A stretch of DNA of 64,000 bases from assembly GCF_025642135.1 (NCBI RefSeq), contig NZ_CP106793.1:868001-932000 (forward strand), written 5' to 3'. How positions within the stretch are numbered: the first letter of the stretch is position 1; each line of letters opens with the position of its first letter. The position numbers were made by a program, and so were the translations under genes. Origin of the DNA: Streptomyces cynarae. Lineage in GTDB: Bacteria; Actinomycetota; Actinomycetes; Streptomycetales; Streptomycetaceae. Shown in pieces: positions 8,888 to 17,072 of the stretch. The notes beneath the pieces were generated by a model. It was not told where the DNA came from. It was given only the letters and a program-made list of their open reading frames with translations, and did no database searches.

Positions 8888-9576
8888 CCGCGCTCTCCGC
8901 TGAGCTTGTACCCGACGCCGAACACGGTCAGCAGGCGCATCGGGCGGCGCGGGTCGGGCTCGATCTTCTTGCGCAGGTTCATGATGTGCACATCGATCGC
9001 CCGTTCGGTGGAGGCCCGGTCGATGCCGCGGGTGCACTGCAGCAACTGCCGCCGGGAGAAGACCCGGTCGGGTTCGCAGACCATGGCGAGGAGGATCTCG
9101 TATTCGCCCGGGGTGCAGTTGACGGGCTCGCCGTCGCACAGCACCTCGTGCCTGACCGGGTCGATGGAGATGCCCGCTGCCCGCACCGCGTGCTGCTGGT
9201 CGGCGCTCTGGCGTCCGCTGCGCCTGAGCACCGTTCGGATGCGAGCCATCAACTCGCGCGGGCTGTAGGGCTTGGTCATGTAGTCGTCCGCGCCGAGCTC
9301 CAGGCCGAGCAGGACGTCGTCCTCGGTGGAGCGGGCCGTGAGCATCAGCACGGGAACGTCGTCGTCGCGGCGCAGCACCCGGCACACGCCGAATCCGTCG
9401 ACCACCGGCAGCATCAGATCGAGGACGACGAGGTCGGGCCGGTGCCGTCGAACCGCCTCGAGGGCGGTCCCGCCGTCGTGGACCACGGTAGCGGTGTGGC
9501 CCTCCCGCACCAGCGAGAGACGAATCAGCTCGGCCTGCATCTCGTCGTCCTCGGCGACCAGCACATGTGCGCACAC
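8884..9576 (-). CDS. OmpR/PhoB-type response regulator
   Basis: A 230-residue DNA-binding response regulator, first gene of an operon with the histidine kinase behind it. The receiver domain has the acidic pair EDD at residues 9-11, phospho-acceptor Asp53 in VVLDLMLP, the conserved Thr in MLTARS and Lys in DDYMTKPYSP. The C-terminus is a winged-helix domain ending RPMRLLTVFGVGYKLSG. GTG at 9576 gives the expected N-terminus just before the first beta strand. Regulon unknown. The neighbouring L,D-transpeptidase and sugar kinase are possible targets by location only. Confidence 0.93.
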   Translation of the reverse strand: MCAHVLVAEDDEMQAELIRLSLVREGHTATVVHDGGTALEAVRRHRPDLVVLDLMLPVVDGFGVCRVLRRDDDVPVLMLTARSTEDDVLLGLELGADDYMTKPYSPRELMARIRTVLRRSGRQSADQQHAVRAAGISIDPVRHEVLCDGEPVNCTPGEYEILLAMVCEPDRVFSRRQLLQCTRGIDRASTERAIDVHIMNLRKKIEPDPRRPMRLLTVFGVGYKLSGERG

Positions 9577-9683
9577 GCGGCCGATGCTAGGCGCAACGGA
9601 CCGTGGACGGCCCGCGAAGAGGGCCTTCCCACAGGCTGACAGCTTCCTGACATCCGTGTGCGGATCCGGCCGCGGGGGGCAGA

Positions 9684-10436
9684 TCAGCGCGCCAGGGACG
9701 TGGCGTCGCCCATCACGACCACCGGGTGCCGATCCGGGTCCAGAGCGCGCAGCAGCGCCTTCATGTCGGCCTCCTCCAGGGTGACGCAGCCGTGGGTGGG
9801 GCCGCCGTGGTCGACGTGGAACCAGATGCCTCCGCCCCGGCGGCCCCCGAGCGGGCGGGTCCAGTCACGCGGCGAGGTCCCCGGCTTGCGGTTGTAGTTG
9901 ATGGCCACCACGTAGTCGAAGGCGCCGGCGAGGGACTCGCCCTCGAAGCCGGTGCCGAGGGCGGTGAAGCCGTGGGAGTGGTCGTACGGCAGCCGGGTGC
10001 CGGGGTCGGGCAGGCGCCCTCCGGCGTCGGTGAGAGCGTAGACGCCGATCGGTGAGCGCAGATCACCGGACATGTGGTGGTCGGTCCAGCCCTTGAGGGC
10101 GTTGTGCGCGGGCCACTGCCGGCCGGCCTTCCAGCCGGAGTCGGTCCGCTCGTACAACACGACGGCGGAATCGGAGGAGTTCCGGTCCTTCCCGGTCACC
10201 ACGACGACCTGCCGGGCGTTCGACGGTATCCCGGCGCGGGTTCTGGGCCCGAGGCCGGGCAGTTCCTCGGGCGCGTCCGGTGTCGCCGCGGGCGAGGACG
10301 CGGGTGCGGGCGTGCCCTCGGCCCCGTCGGCGGCGACGGCCGCGCGTGTCTGTGCCGCCCCGCCGCCCGACTGGCACCCGGCCAGCAGCAGGGAGACGGT
10401 GAGCACGGCAGCCGGTACACGTATTGCTGTGATCAT
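9684..10436 (-). CDS. L,D-transpeptidase (YkuD) lipoprotein
   Basis: A 250-residue exported protein. A lipoprotein signal with lipobox LLLAGC near residue 20 is followed by an Ala/Pro-rich linker and a YkuD catalytic domain. The active-site motif is HVDHGGPTHGCVTLEEADM, the family HxxxxxSHGC pattern with Thr in place of Ser, with the catalytic Cys near residue 215. YkuD enzymes form 3-3 peptidoglycan cross-links or process murein stem peptides. Some short secreted members with the KAGRQWPAHNALKGW-type region are weak or specialised enzymes. I placed the start at ATG 10436, which puts the basic-hydrophobic signal at the N-terminus. It follows the two-component operon on the same strand with about 108 bases between. 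Confidence 0.85.
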   Translation of the reverse strand: MITAIRVPAAVLTVSLLLAGCQSGGGAAQTRAAVAADGAEGTPAPASSPAATPDAPEELPGLGPRTRAGIPSNARQVVVVTGKDRNSSDSAVVLYERTDSGWKAGRQWPAHNALKGWTDHHMSGDLRSPIGVYALTDAGGRLPDPGTRLPYDHSHGFTALGTGFEGESLAGAFDYVVAINYNRKPGTSPRDWTRPLGGRRGGGIWFHVDHGGPTHGCVTLEEADMKALLRALDPDRHPVVVMGDATSLAR

Positions 10437-10583
10437 GCTTCGACAGTCACTGAAACATGTAAGAAAGTGGTCAGGACGCGGCCCCTTCGAAACCGAACTA
10501 CTCATGAACGCACAACGAGTTGTTGCCGTTTCAGAACAGCCGTGATCTTGGCGGAGGGGAACCCTCCGGGACAGGATGCCCGC

Positions 10584-11255
10584 ATGAAGGGTGATCTCTT
10601 TTCCAGTGACCACATGGTGCAGCCCGCCGCCGCCCCGGGCATGTCCCTGCAGAACGCCAAGTCCATCCGGTACGTCGTCGGCGGCGAGATGTTCGCGCGG
10701 CAGGGCTCGATGGTCGCCTACCGCGGTGACCTGAGGTTCGAACGCAAGGGCCAGGGCGTCGGCGGAATGCTCAAGCGGGCGGTCACCGGTGAGGGCCTGC
10801 CGCTGATGTCCGTGCGCGGGCAGGGGGAGGCGTGGTTCGCGCACGAGGCGCAGAACTGCTTCATCGTGGACGTCGAGCCGGGTGACGAGTTCACCGTCAA
10901 CGGGCGCAACGTGCTCTGCTTCGATGCGAGCCTGTCGTACGAGATCAAGACCGTGAAGGGCGCCGGGATCGCCGGCGGCGGGCTGTTCAACAGCTTGTTC
11001 ACCGGACATGGCCGGCTCGGCCTGATCTGCGAGGGCAATCCGCTGGTGATACCCGTCTCGCCCGAGCTGCCGGTGTTCGTCGACACCGACGCGGTGGTGG
11101 GCTGGACGGCCCGGCTGCACACCTCGCTGCACCGGTCGCAGTCCATCGGCTCGATGCTGCGTGGCGGTTCGGGCGAGGCGGTGCAGCTGAAGCTGGAGGG
11201 CGAGGGGTACGTCGTCGTACGGCCCAGTGAGCTGACTCCGCAGAAGGAGCACTGA
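10584..11255 (+). CDS. AIM24 family protein (DUF124)
   Basis: A 223-residue cytosolic protein of the AIM24/TerB-neighbour family (DUF124), a beta-rich fold named after a yeast mitochondrial protein. Recognisable features are YVVGGEMFARQGSMVAYRG near the N-terminus, then GGGLFNSLFTGHGRLGL and a late VFVDTDAVVGWTARLHTS, all typical of the Streptomyces members. No catalytic motif is known for the family. The start is ATG 10584; longer versions run into the divergent transpeptidase promoter. Function in bacteria is not established. Confidence 0.85.
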   Translation: MKGDLFSSDHMVQPAAAPGMSLQNAKSIRYVVGGEMFARQGSMVAYRGDLRFERKGQGVGGMLKRAVTGEGLPLMSVRGQGEAWFAHEAQNCFIVDVEPGDEFTVNGRNVLCFDASLSYEIKTVKGAGIAGGGLFNSLFTGHGRLGLICEGNPLVIPVSPELPVFVDTDAVVGWTARLHTSLHRSQSIGSMLRGGSGEAVQLKLEGEGYVVVRPSELTPQKEH

Positions 11256-11322
11256 CGGTAGGAGGCCCCGCCTCCGGAACGCGACTGAACAGATTTTCGA
11301 ATCAGCGGAGTACGCTGCCTGT

Positions 11323-11949
11323 ATGGCCACGCACCTCCAGGGCTCGCTGTTCGACCAGACCGACGACATCCACCTCGGCCCGCTCGGCGGGCTGCGGCGG
11401 ACTCATCTGGGCGCCGGGGCGTGGATCGATGTTCTGCCGGGCTGGCTGGGCGGGGCCGACGCGCTTTTCGTGCAGCTGGCCGAGGAGGTGCCCTGGCGCG
11501 CGGAGCGGCGGCACATGTACGACCACACGGTGGACGTGCCGCGACTGCTTGCCTTCTACCACGCCGGGGACCCGCTGCCGCACCCCGTGCTGGAGAAGGC
11601 GCGCGACGCCCTGTCCGCGCACTATGCGGCGGAGCTCGGCGAACCCTTCGTGACGGCCGGTCTCTGCTACTACCGGGACGGCCGGGACAGCGTCGCCTGG
11701 CACGGGGACCGCATCGGCCGGGGCGAACGCGAGGACACCATGGTCGCCATCCTGTCCGTGGGCGTGCCGCGTGATCTGGCGCTGCGGCCGCGCGGCGGCG
11801 GGCAGGCCGTCCGGCGTCCGCTCGGGCACGGGGACCTGATCGTGATGGGCGGCTCCTGCCAGCGCACGTGGGAGCACTCGATCCCGAAGAGCAGCCGGGC
11901 GACCGGGCCCCGGATCAGCATCCAGTTCCGGCCGGCCGGGGTGGGCTGA
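11323..11949 (+). CDS. AlkB-like Fe(II)/2-oxoglutarate dioxygenase
   Basis: A 208-residue 2-oxoglutarate-dependent oxygenase of the AlkB family, which usually repairs alkylated bases in DNA or RNA by oxidative demethylation. Iron ligands are visible as His127 and Asp129 in SVAWHGDRIG and His185 in TWEHSIPKS. The 2-oxoglutarate-binding arginines are Arg197 and Arg203 in GPRISIQFR. The RxNxxxR-like ending and length match the short bacterial AlkB group. It sits 68 bases after the AIM24 gene on the same strand, with its own likely promoter. Substrate preference cannot be judged from sequence alone. Confidence 0.88.
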   Translation: MATHLQGSLFDQTDDIHLGPLGGLRRTHLGAGAWIDVLPGWLGGADALFVQLAEEVPWRAERRHMYDHTVDVPRLLAFYHAGDPLPHPVLEKARDALSAHYAAELGEPFVTAGLCYYRDGRDSVAWHGDRIGRGEREDTMVAILSVGVPRDLALRPRGGGQAVRRPLGHGDLIVMGGSCQRTWEHSIPKSSRATGPRISIQFRPAGVG

Positions 11950-11955
11950 CCCGGA

Positions 11956-12528
11956 TCAGGGGGTCAGCTGTGCCTGTACGGCCGGTGCCCAGCGGTCGGC
12001 GATGTCGTCGAGGTCCGCCGCGCGCAGGTGGGTGCCGCGCGCGATGCCGAACATCACGCCGAGGCCCAGCAGGGCGCTCACCGCGAGTTCGGCGCGCAGG
12101 CCCGCGTCGGGACCGCTCAGGCGCGCGGCGAGGCGGTCGCCGACCTGGGCGCGGAAGTTGGCGCGCAGGATGTCGCCCTGCTCGCCGTGCAGGGGCGCGA
12201 AGACGATGCGCAGGAGCGGGTCGGCACCGTGTCGCGTCTGGCTGAGCAGCACGTGGCGGACCATGTGCCGGCCGAGGTTCTCGAGCGGTGCGTCCAGCAG
12301 GGCGGCGGCGTCCGCCTCGAAGGACATCACCTGGGAGAAGAGGGTGTCCTTGTTGCCGAAGTACTTCAGGATGAGCGGCGGGCTGACCCCGGCGCGGTCG
12401 GCGACCGCCTTGAGCGTGATGTCCGCATGCGCGTGCCGGGCGAGCAGATGGCGGGCGGCGCGCAGGATGGCGGCCTTGGTGGCCTCGGCGTCGCGGCGGG
12501 CGGGGGCGGTGGCCGGTGACGTGGTCAC
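11956..12528 (-). CDS. TetR family repressor of the adjacent exporter
   Basis: A 190-residue TetR regulator. The N-terminal HTH reads ADITLKAVADRAGVSPPLIL with KYFGNKDTLF, the usual recognition-helix region. The C-terminal domain is the ligand-binding bundle. The gene begins at GTG 12528, five bases after the stop of the MFS gene upstream, and AAGGAGCC inside that gene's end serves as its ribosome site, so both are in one operon. That makes an autoregulated drug-exporter/repressor pair likely. The doubled palindrome at 14034-14075, in front of the exporter, is the obvious binding site. Confidence 0.9.
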   Translation of the reverse strand: MTTSPATAPARRDAEATKAAILRAARHLLARHAHADITLKAVADRAGVSPPLILKYFGNKDTLFSQVMSFEADAAALLDAPLENLGRHMVRHVLLSQTRHGADPLLRIVFAPLHGEQGDILRANFRAQVGDRLAARLSGPDAGLRAELAVSALLGLGVMFGIARGTHLRAADLDDIADRWAPAVQAQLTP

Positions 12529-12533
12529 GGTGA

Positions 12534-14000
12534 TCAGGCTCCTTCCAGCGCCGTGTCGGGCGACGGCGTCCTGCGCCCGGGGGTGCCGCCCGGGGTGCGG
12601 TCCCCCGGGATGGCGAGGGCCGTGGCGCACGCCACGAGGGCGACCGTACCCGCCATCGCGAACGCCAGCAGATAGCCGTGCAGCGTGGGGACGGGGGCGC
12701 CGCCCACCAGAGCGGTGTGGTGGACCAGGACGGCGGCGACACAGGCGCTGCAGGTGGCCTGGCCGATGGTGCGCATCAGCACGTTGACGCCGTTCGCGGA
12801 GGCGGTCTGCCCCGCCGGCACGGCGCGCAGGATGAGGGTGGGCAGCGCCGAGTAGGCGAGGGTCGTGCCGATGGCGACGACGGACGCGCCCACGATGATC
12901 ATCCACAGGTGACGGCTGTCCGCGATGCGTACGGCGTATCCGAGGGTGAGCACGGCCGCGCCGACGGCGAGGGTGGTCCGGGGTCCGCGGGCCGCCGAGA
13001 TGCGGGCGGAGACCGGGGAGAACAGCAGCATGATCACTCCGCCGGGCAGCAGGCACAGACCTCCGCCGACGATGGACAGGCCGAGCCCGTAGCCGGTGGC
13101 CTTCGGCGCCTGGACGAGCTGTGCCGTCACCAGTGAGTTGGCGTAGAAGCCGAAGCCGACCAGCAGGGCGGTGAGATGCGGCAGGGCGACGCGGGGGCGG
13201 GCGGCCAACCGCAGGTCGACGAGGGGCCGTTCGGCGCGCAGCTGTTGCAGGCACCACAGCGCCAGGATGAGCACGCTGCCCGTGAACAGGCCGAGGATCC
13301 GCGCGCTCCCCCATCCCCACTGGCCTCCCTGCGACACGGCCAGCAGCAGACAGACCAGCCCTGCGGCGAGGCCGAGTGCGCCGAGGACGTCGAAGCGTCC
13401 GGGGGCGCGCACAGGCGACTCGCGCACCGCCCACCGGGCGAGGGCGAGACCGGCGGCGCCGAGGCCGCTGGTCACCCAGAACATGGCGTGCCAGTTCACG
13501 TACTGGATGACGAGCGCGGCCAGCGGCAGGCCGAGGGCCGCGCCGATGCCGACGGTGGAGCTCATGAGGGCGACCGCGGATCCGGTGCGCTCGGGCGGCA
13601 GCTCGTCGCGCAGGATGCTGATCGACAGCGGGACGACCGCGGCGGCCGCGCCCTGGAGCGCCCGCGCCGTGATGAGCACGCCGATGTCGGACGAGAGCGC
13701 GCAGAGCACCGAGCCGAGCGTCATCAGGGCCAGTGCGGTCAGCAGCACCCGTCGCTTGCCGTACATGTCCCCGGCGCGCCCGAGCACCGGGGTGAGCACC
13801 GCTCCGGACACCAGGGTGGCGGTCACGGTCCAGGAGACGGCGCCCGCGGAGGCGCCGGTGAGCCGGGGGAGGTCGGGCAGCAGGGGGACGACGACCGTCT
13901 GCATGACGGCCATGAGGATGCCGCCGAAGGCCAGCGCGGGGACCGCGAGCCGGTCGCGCACTTCGGGACGCCCGGCCGGTCCGGTGGGTATGGGGACCAT
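12534..14000 (-). CDS. DHA2-type MFS multidrug exporter
   Basis: A 488-residue major facilitator exporter of the 14-helix DHA2 group, which uses the proton gradient to expel drugs. Motif A GRAGDMYGKRRVLL follows helix 2, and motif C-like glycine-rich text (STVGIGAALGLPLAALV) lies in helix 5. I chose ATG 14000 with GGAG eight bases upstream. A longer start would run through the operator DNA at 14034-14075, which argues against it. It is the first gene of the operon with the TetR gene. The substrate is unknown. Confidence 0.9.
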   Translation of the reverse strand: MVPIPTGPAGRPEVRDRLAVPALAFGGILMAVMQTVVVPLLPDLPRLTGASAGAVSWTVTATLVSGAVLTPVLGRAGDMYGKRRVLLTALALMTLGSVLCALSSDIGVLITARALQGAAAAVVPLSISILRDELPPERTGSAVALMSSTVGIGAALGLPLAALVIQYVNWHAMFWVTSGLGAAGLALARWAVRESPVRAPGRFDVLGALGLAAGLVCLLLAVSQGGQWGWGSARILGLFTGSVLILALWCLQQLRAERPLVDLRLAARPRVALPHLTALLVGFGFYANSLVTAQLVQAPKATGYGLGLSIVGGGLCLLPGGVIMLLFSPVSARISAARGPRTTLAVGAAVLTLGYAVRIADSRHLWMIIVGASVVAIGTTLAYSALPTLILRAVPAGQTASANGVNVLMRTIGQATCSACVAAVLVHHTALVGGAPVPTLHGYLLAFAMAGTVALVACATALAIPGDRTPGGTPGRRTPSPDTALEGA

Positions 14001-14402
14001 GCGCACTCCAGTGGATCGGCCCGAGGGAATCGTGGTGAATGGCAATTCACCGTAGCGGGTGAATTGCCGTTCACCCAAGGCTTTGTCGCCGGTGGCGTCA
14101 CCCGAGTCCTCAACGGGCCGACGAGGGGCGGCAGTTCGCGTCACATGTGAGGCGTGAGCCGGGCCACGAGACTGCCGCCAGGAGAGAAAGATCCACTTCC
14201 AAGCCCCCCGGAGAGGGCGGAATTTCCCGTTCCGGTGCTCCCGCGATGAGACACGACAGCAAGATCATCTTGGTTCAACTTTGTAGGACATGGCGGCAAT
14301 TGTCCTGATCGTAGCCAACCACCTTCCGGCGATTTCCAGGGCTCACCGGTCGGCGGATAGGCAGGAGGCGTCACATCAACCCTCTTCGACCGGAGGATTC
14401 GT
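14001..14402. other. Divergent regulatory region, exporter / melC
   Basis: About 400 bases without a gene between the exporter and the melanin operon. It holds the two exporter operators (14034-14075), a perfect 10-base palindrome TCACATGTGA at 14141-14150, and a dyad AGGACA-N10-TGTCCT at 14285-14306 that lies about 100 bases before melC1 and could be part of its promoter control. No coding sequence is supported here. Confidence 0.5.
14034..14075. promoter_or_regulatory. Tandem TetR-type operators
   Basis: Two 18-base palindromes lie side by side: GGTGAATGGCAATTCACC (14034-14051; 7-base perfect arms) and GGTGAATTGCCGTTCACC (14058-14075; one mismatch). Their centres are 24 bases apart. The second is close to the reverse complement of the first, so the whole is also a larger dyad. 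They end 33 bases before the exporter start, where a promoter would lie, which fits repression by the TetR protein of the same operon. Confidence 0.75.
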
Positions 14403-14807
14403 ATGCCCCCACTCACCCGCCGCCGCGCCCTCACGGCAGGCGCCGCCGTCGCCGCCACCGCCGGCCTGCCCGCACCGTCGGCCTCGGGCCACAGCCGCGA
14501 ACACGGACACAGCCACGGGCACACCCACGACCTCGACCACGACCACGACCACGACCACGGTGCCCCGGAAGCATTCGACGAGGTCTATCTGGGCCGCCGC
14601 ATACAGGGCCGCCCCCTGGCGGGCGGCCACCACCACGGTGGTGGATACGGCGTGTTCATCGACGGTGTGGAGCTGCACGTGATGCGCAACGCGGACGGCA
14701 GCTGGATCAGCGTGGTCAGCCACTACGACCCGGTGCCGAGCCCGCGTGCCGCCGCGCGCGCAGCCGTGGTCGAACTGCGGGGCGCCCCGCTCGTCACCCT
14801 CACCTGA
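14403..14807 (+). CDS. melC1: Tyrosinase co-factor / copper chaperone MelC1
   Basis: A 134-residue helper protein that delivers copper to apo-tyrosinase and carries it through the Tat pathway. The N-terminus has the twin-arginine signal [17 protein letters not shown]. The conserved part [14 protein letters not shown], the [20 protein letters not shown] segment and [20 protein letters not shown] identify the family. A stretch of about 22 residues after the signal (39-60 region) is packed with His and Asp (HDHDHDH-type run), which should bind metal. A strong GGAGGA site lies before ATG 14403. It is followed by melC2 after 35 bases, forming the standard melC operon. Confidence 0.95.
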   Translation: MPPLTRRRALTAGAAVAATAGLPAPSASGHSREHGHSHGHTHDLDHDHDHDHGAPEAFDEVYLGRRIQGRPLAGGHHHGGGYGVFIDGVELHVMRNADGSWISVVSHYDPVPSPRAAARAAVVELRGAPLVTLT

Positions 14808-14842
14808 CCGCCCGCCCCAGCACCTTTCGGAGCCTGACGCAC

Positions 14843-15667
14843 ATGACCGTACGCAAGAACCAGGCGACCCTCACGGCCGACGAGAAGCGGCGGCTGGTCG
14901 CCGCGCTCGTCGAACTCAAGCGCAACGGCCGCTACGACGCCTTCGTCACCACCCACAACGCCTTCATCATGGGCGACACCGACACAGGGGCACGGACGGG
15001 ACACCGCTCACCGTCGTTCCTGCCCTGGCACCGCAGATTCCTGATCGAGTTCGAGCGGGCGCTCCAGTCCGTCGACTCCTCCGTCGCCCTGCCGTACTGG
15101 GACTGGACCGCCGACCGCTCGCCTCGCTCCTCGCTGTGGGCACCGGACTTCCTCGGCGGCACCGGGCGATCCCTGGACGGGCGGGTGCTGGACGGGCCGT
15201 TCGCCGCGTCCACCGGCAACTGGCCTCTCACGGTGCGCGTGGACGGCCGCACATATCTGCGGCGCTCGCTCGGCGGTGGCGGACGCGACCTGCCGACCCG
15301 AGCAGAGGTCGACTCCGTGCTCGCGATGTCCACCTACGACATGGCGCCCTGGAACAGCGCGTCGGACGGCTTCCGCAACCACCTCGAGGGATGGCGGGGC
15401 GTCAACCTGCACAACCGCGTCCACGTGTGGGTGGGCGGTCAGATGGCCACCGGAGTCTCCCCCAACGACCCGGTCTTCTGGCTGCACCACGCCTACGTCG
15501 ACAAGCTGTGGGCCGAGTGGCAGCGTCGCCACCCCGGCTCCGGGTACCTTCCCACGGGCGGCACACCGGACGTCGTCGACCTGAAGGAGCCGATGAGGCC
15601 GTGGAACGACGTGCGCCCCGCCGACCTGCTGGACCACAGGGCGTACTACACGTTCGACACCGACTGA
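14843..15667 (+). CDS. melC2: Tyrosinase MelC2
   Basis: A 274-residue type-3 copper enzyme that oxidises tyrosine to dopaquinone, the first step to melanin. All six copper ligands are present at the positions known from Streptomyces tyrosinases: His38, His54 and His63 (site A) and His190, His194 and His216 (site B, in VNLHNRVH and FWLHHAYVD). It has no signal peptide of its own and depends on MelC1 for copper loading and Tat export as a hitch-hiker. Length and sequence are intact, so the strain should be able to make melanin on suitable media. Confidence 0.96.
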   Translation: MTVRKNQATLTADEKRRLVAALVELKRNGRYDAFVTTHNAFIMGDTDTGARTGHRSPSFLPWHRRFLIEFERALQSVDSSVALPYWDWTADRSPRSSLWAPDFLGGTGRSLDGRVLDGPFAASTGNWPLTVRVDGRTYLRRSLGGGGRDLPTRAEVDSVLAMSTYDMAPWNSASDGFRNHLEGWRGVNLHNRVHVWVGGQMATGVSPNDPVFWLHHAYVDKLWAEWQRRHPGSGYLPTGGTPDVVDLKEPMRPWNDVRPADLLDHRAYYTFDTD

Positions 15668-15742
15668 CGGGCGGGACCCGGACGTTCGCCACCGGCTGAC
15701 GGCTGGGGCCCGGGCAGCGGACAGCATCTTTCGCGGGGTTGT

Positions 15743-15764
15743 GACAGGGTTTCCGGGCCCTGTC
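15743..15764. terminator. Hairpin terminator after melC2
   Basis: Perfect arms GACAGGG / CCCTGTC with an 8-base loop, located between the converging melC2 and PPOX genes and touching the stop codon of the latter. It can serve both directions. Confidence 0.55.
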
Positions 15765-16197
15765 AGCGCGAGGACGACGCCCAGGGCCCCACGCCGCCGA
15801 TGCGCTCGATCGTGTAGCGCACGACGTACCCGGGCCCCTTGGGCGCCGGGAACTCGGCGTCCGGGGCCATGTAGACCTTGGCCAGGCGGTTGAGCAGGTC
15901 CCAGGCGCCGTCGCTCGGCTCCACCGCGGCCCGTGCCCGCAGTACGGCGTACTGGTTCAGGAAGACCCCGGGCACGCGTGGGGCGTCGAAGGACAGCACC
16001 ACCCGCGGGTCCCGGTCGATGTTGCGCAGCTTCACGTGCCGCGCCATATGACCGCTGACGATGTCGCCGCCGTCCAGTCCGATCCAGATGACGGTCACCT
16101 GAGGGCTCCCGTCCGGGTTGATGGTGCTCAGATGCGCCATGGGGCCGGACTCGATCAGGTCCCGCAGATCGTCCGGCAGACGGCTGTTCCCGTTCAT
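15763..16197 (-). CDS. PPOX-class F420-dependent oxidoreductase family protein
   Basis: A 144-residue split-barrel flavin/deazaflavin-binding protein of the pyridoxamine-phosphate-oxidase-like class. Typical features are the N-terminal GPMAHLSTINPDGSPQVTVIW strand pair, the HMARHVKLRNIDRDPRVVLSF segment and a short C-terminal strand. Actinobacterial members of this size usually bind F420 and reduce small substrates, but FMN- or heme-binding relatives exist. It lies convergent with melC2 and in the same direction as the RNase HI gene, 58 bases after it. Confidence 0.8.
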   Translation of the reverse strand: MNGNSRLPDDLRDLIESGPMAHLSTINPDGSPQVTVIWIGLDGGDIVSGHMARHVKLRNIDRDPRVVLSFDAPRVPGVFLNQYAVLRARAAVEPSDGAWDLLNRLAKVYMAPDAEFPAPKGPGYVVRYTIERIGGVGPWASSSR

Positions 16198-16255
16198 GAC
16201 TCAGGAACGTACCGCTCCGCGCGCGAGGGCGTCCGGAAGCCCGGAGAAAGTCGTC

Positions 16256-16931
16256 TCAGGTGTCGCCGGCCGTACGGCACTCCGGGTGGCCCCAGCCCTG
16301 GGCGTTCTTGGCGATGGGCTCGCCCGCCGCGTAGGGGCGGCCGCAGACGCAGCGGCCCGCGAACTTCGCCTTGATCGTGCGGGATGTGGTCCGCTTCCGC
16401 GCGGGCGCGCCACGGCGGGCCGGGGCGGCGGTGGCGGCTCGGGTGACGGCGGCGGCTCCGGGAGCCGTAGGCGCTGCCCGCCGGTTTCTGCACGGTGGCC
16501 GCCTGGCTGGCGGCGCGGTCCGCGAAGTCGTTGAGGCGGTCGCCGCCGACCTGGTGGGCGGGTACGTAGCGGAACTCCACCTCGCGGCCCGCGAGCAGCT
16601 CGTCGATGCGGACGACCAGTGCCTGGTTGGCGACGGGCTTGCCGGCGGCGGTCTTCCAGCCGTTGCGCTTCCAGCCGGGCAGCCAGGTGGTGACCGCCTT
16701 CATCGCGTACTGGGAGTCCATGCGGATCTCCAGCGCGATGCCCGGGTCCACCGCGCTCAACAGCTGTTCGAGCGCGGTGAGTTCGGCGACGTTGTTGGTC
16801 GCGGTGCCCAGCGGGCCGGCCTCCCAGCGGCTCGGGATCTCGTCGACGTCGGCGACGACCCAGGCCCATCCGGCGGGTCCCGGGTTTCCCTTCGAAGCCC
16901 CGTCGCAGGCGGCCACAACACGTTCAGGCAT
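16256..16931 (-). pseudogene. RNase HI with C-terminal zinc-binding tail, frameshifted
   Basis: The N-terminal 150 residues are a clear RNase HI: acidic residue in [16 protein letters not shown], Glu in [13 protein letters not shown], Asp in RMDSQYAM, and a final Asp in [13 protein letters not shown]. RNase HI cuts the RNA strand of RNA-DNA hybrids. After about residue 160 the reading frame turns into basic low-complexity text. One frame over, the text continues as linker plus [19 protein letters not shown] and GWGHPECR, the conserved Cys/His tail I know from Streptomyces homologues, ending at TGA 16256. Removing one base of the G run at 16460-16462 joins both parts. Without correction the protein would run on to 16194 and overlap the next gene. 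Start is ATG 16931; ATG 16943 is possible. The product is probably functional if the shift is an assembly error. Confidence 0.75.
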
Positions 16932-17072
16932 GCCCCTGATCATGCCACGCCCCGGCCGCCGCCCAGGTCCCGGCCCTGGCCCCCGCGCTGTCCGGAAGGG
17001 GTCGTGCCGCGCGCGGGACCGTCGGCGTGGCGACACTGGAAGCAGGCAGTCGTGGACGGGACGGGGCACGTG

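Noticed and set aside
14141..14150. TCACATGTGA palindrome as a defined regulator site
   Set aside because: Ten bases are too few to assign a factor; noted only in the intergenic entry.
14141..14524. Possible minus-strand gene upstream of melC1
   Set aside because: It overlaps melC1 and the promoter region and shows no conserved feature.
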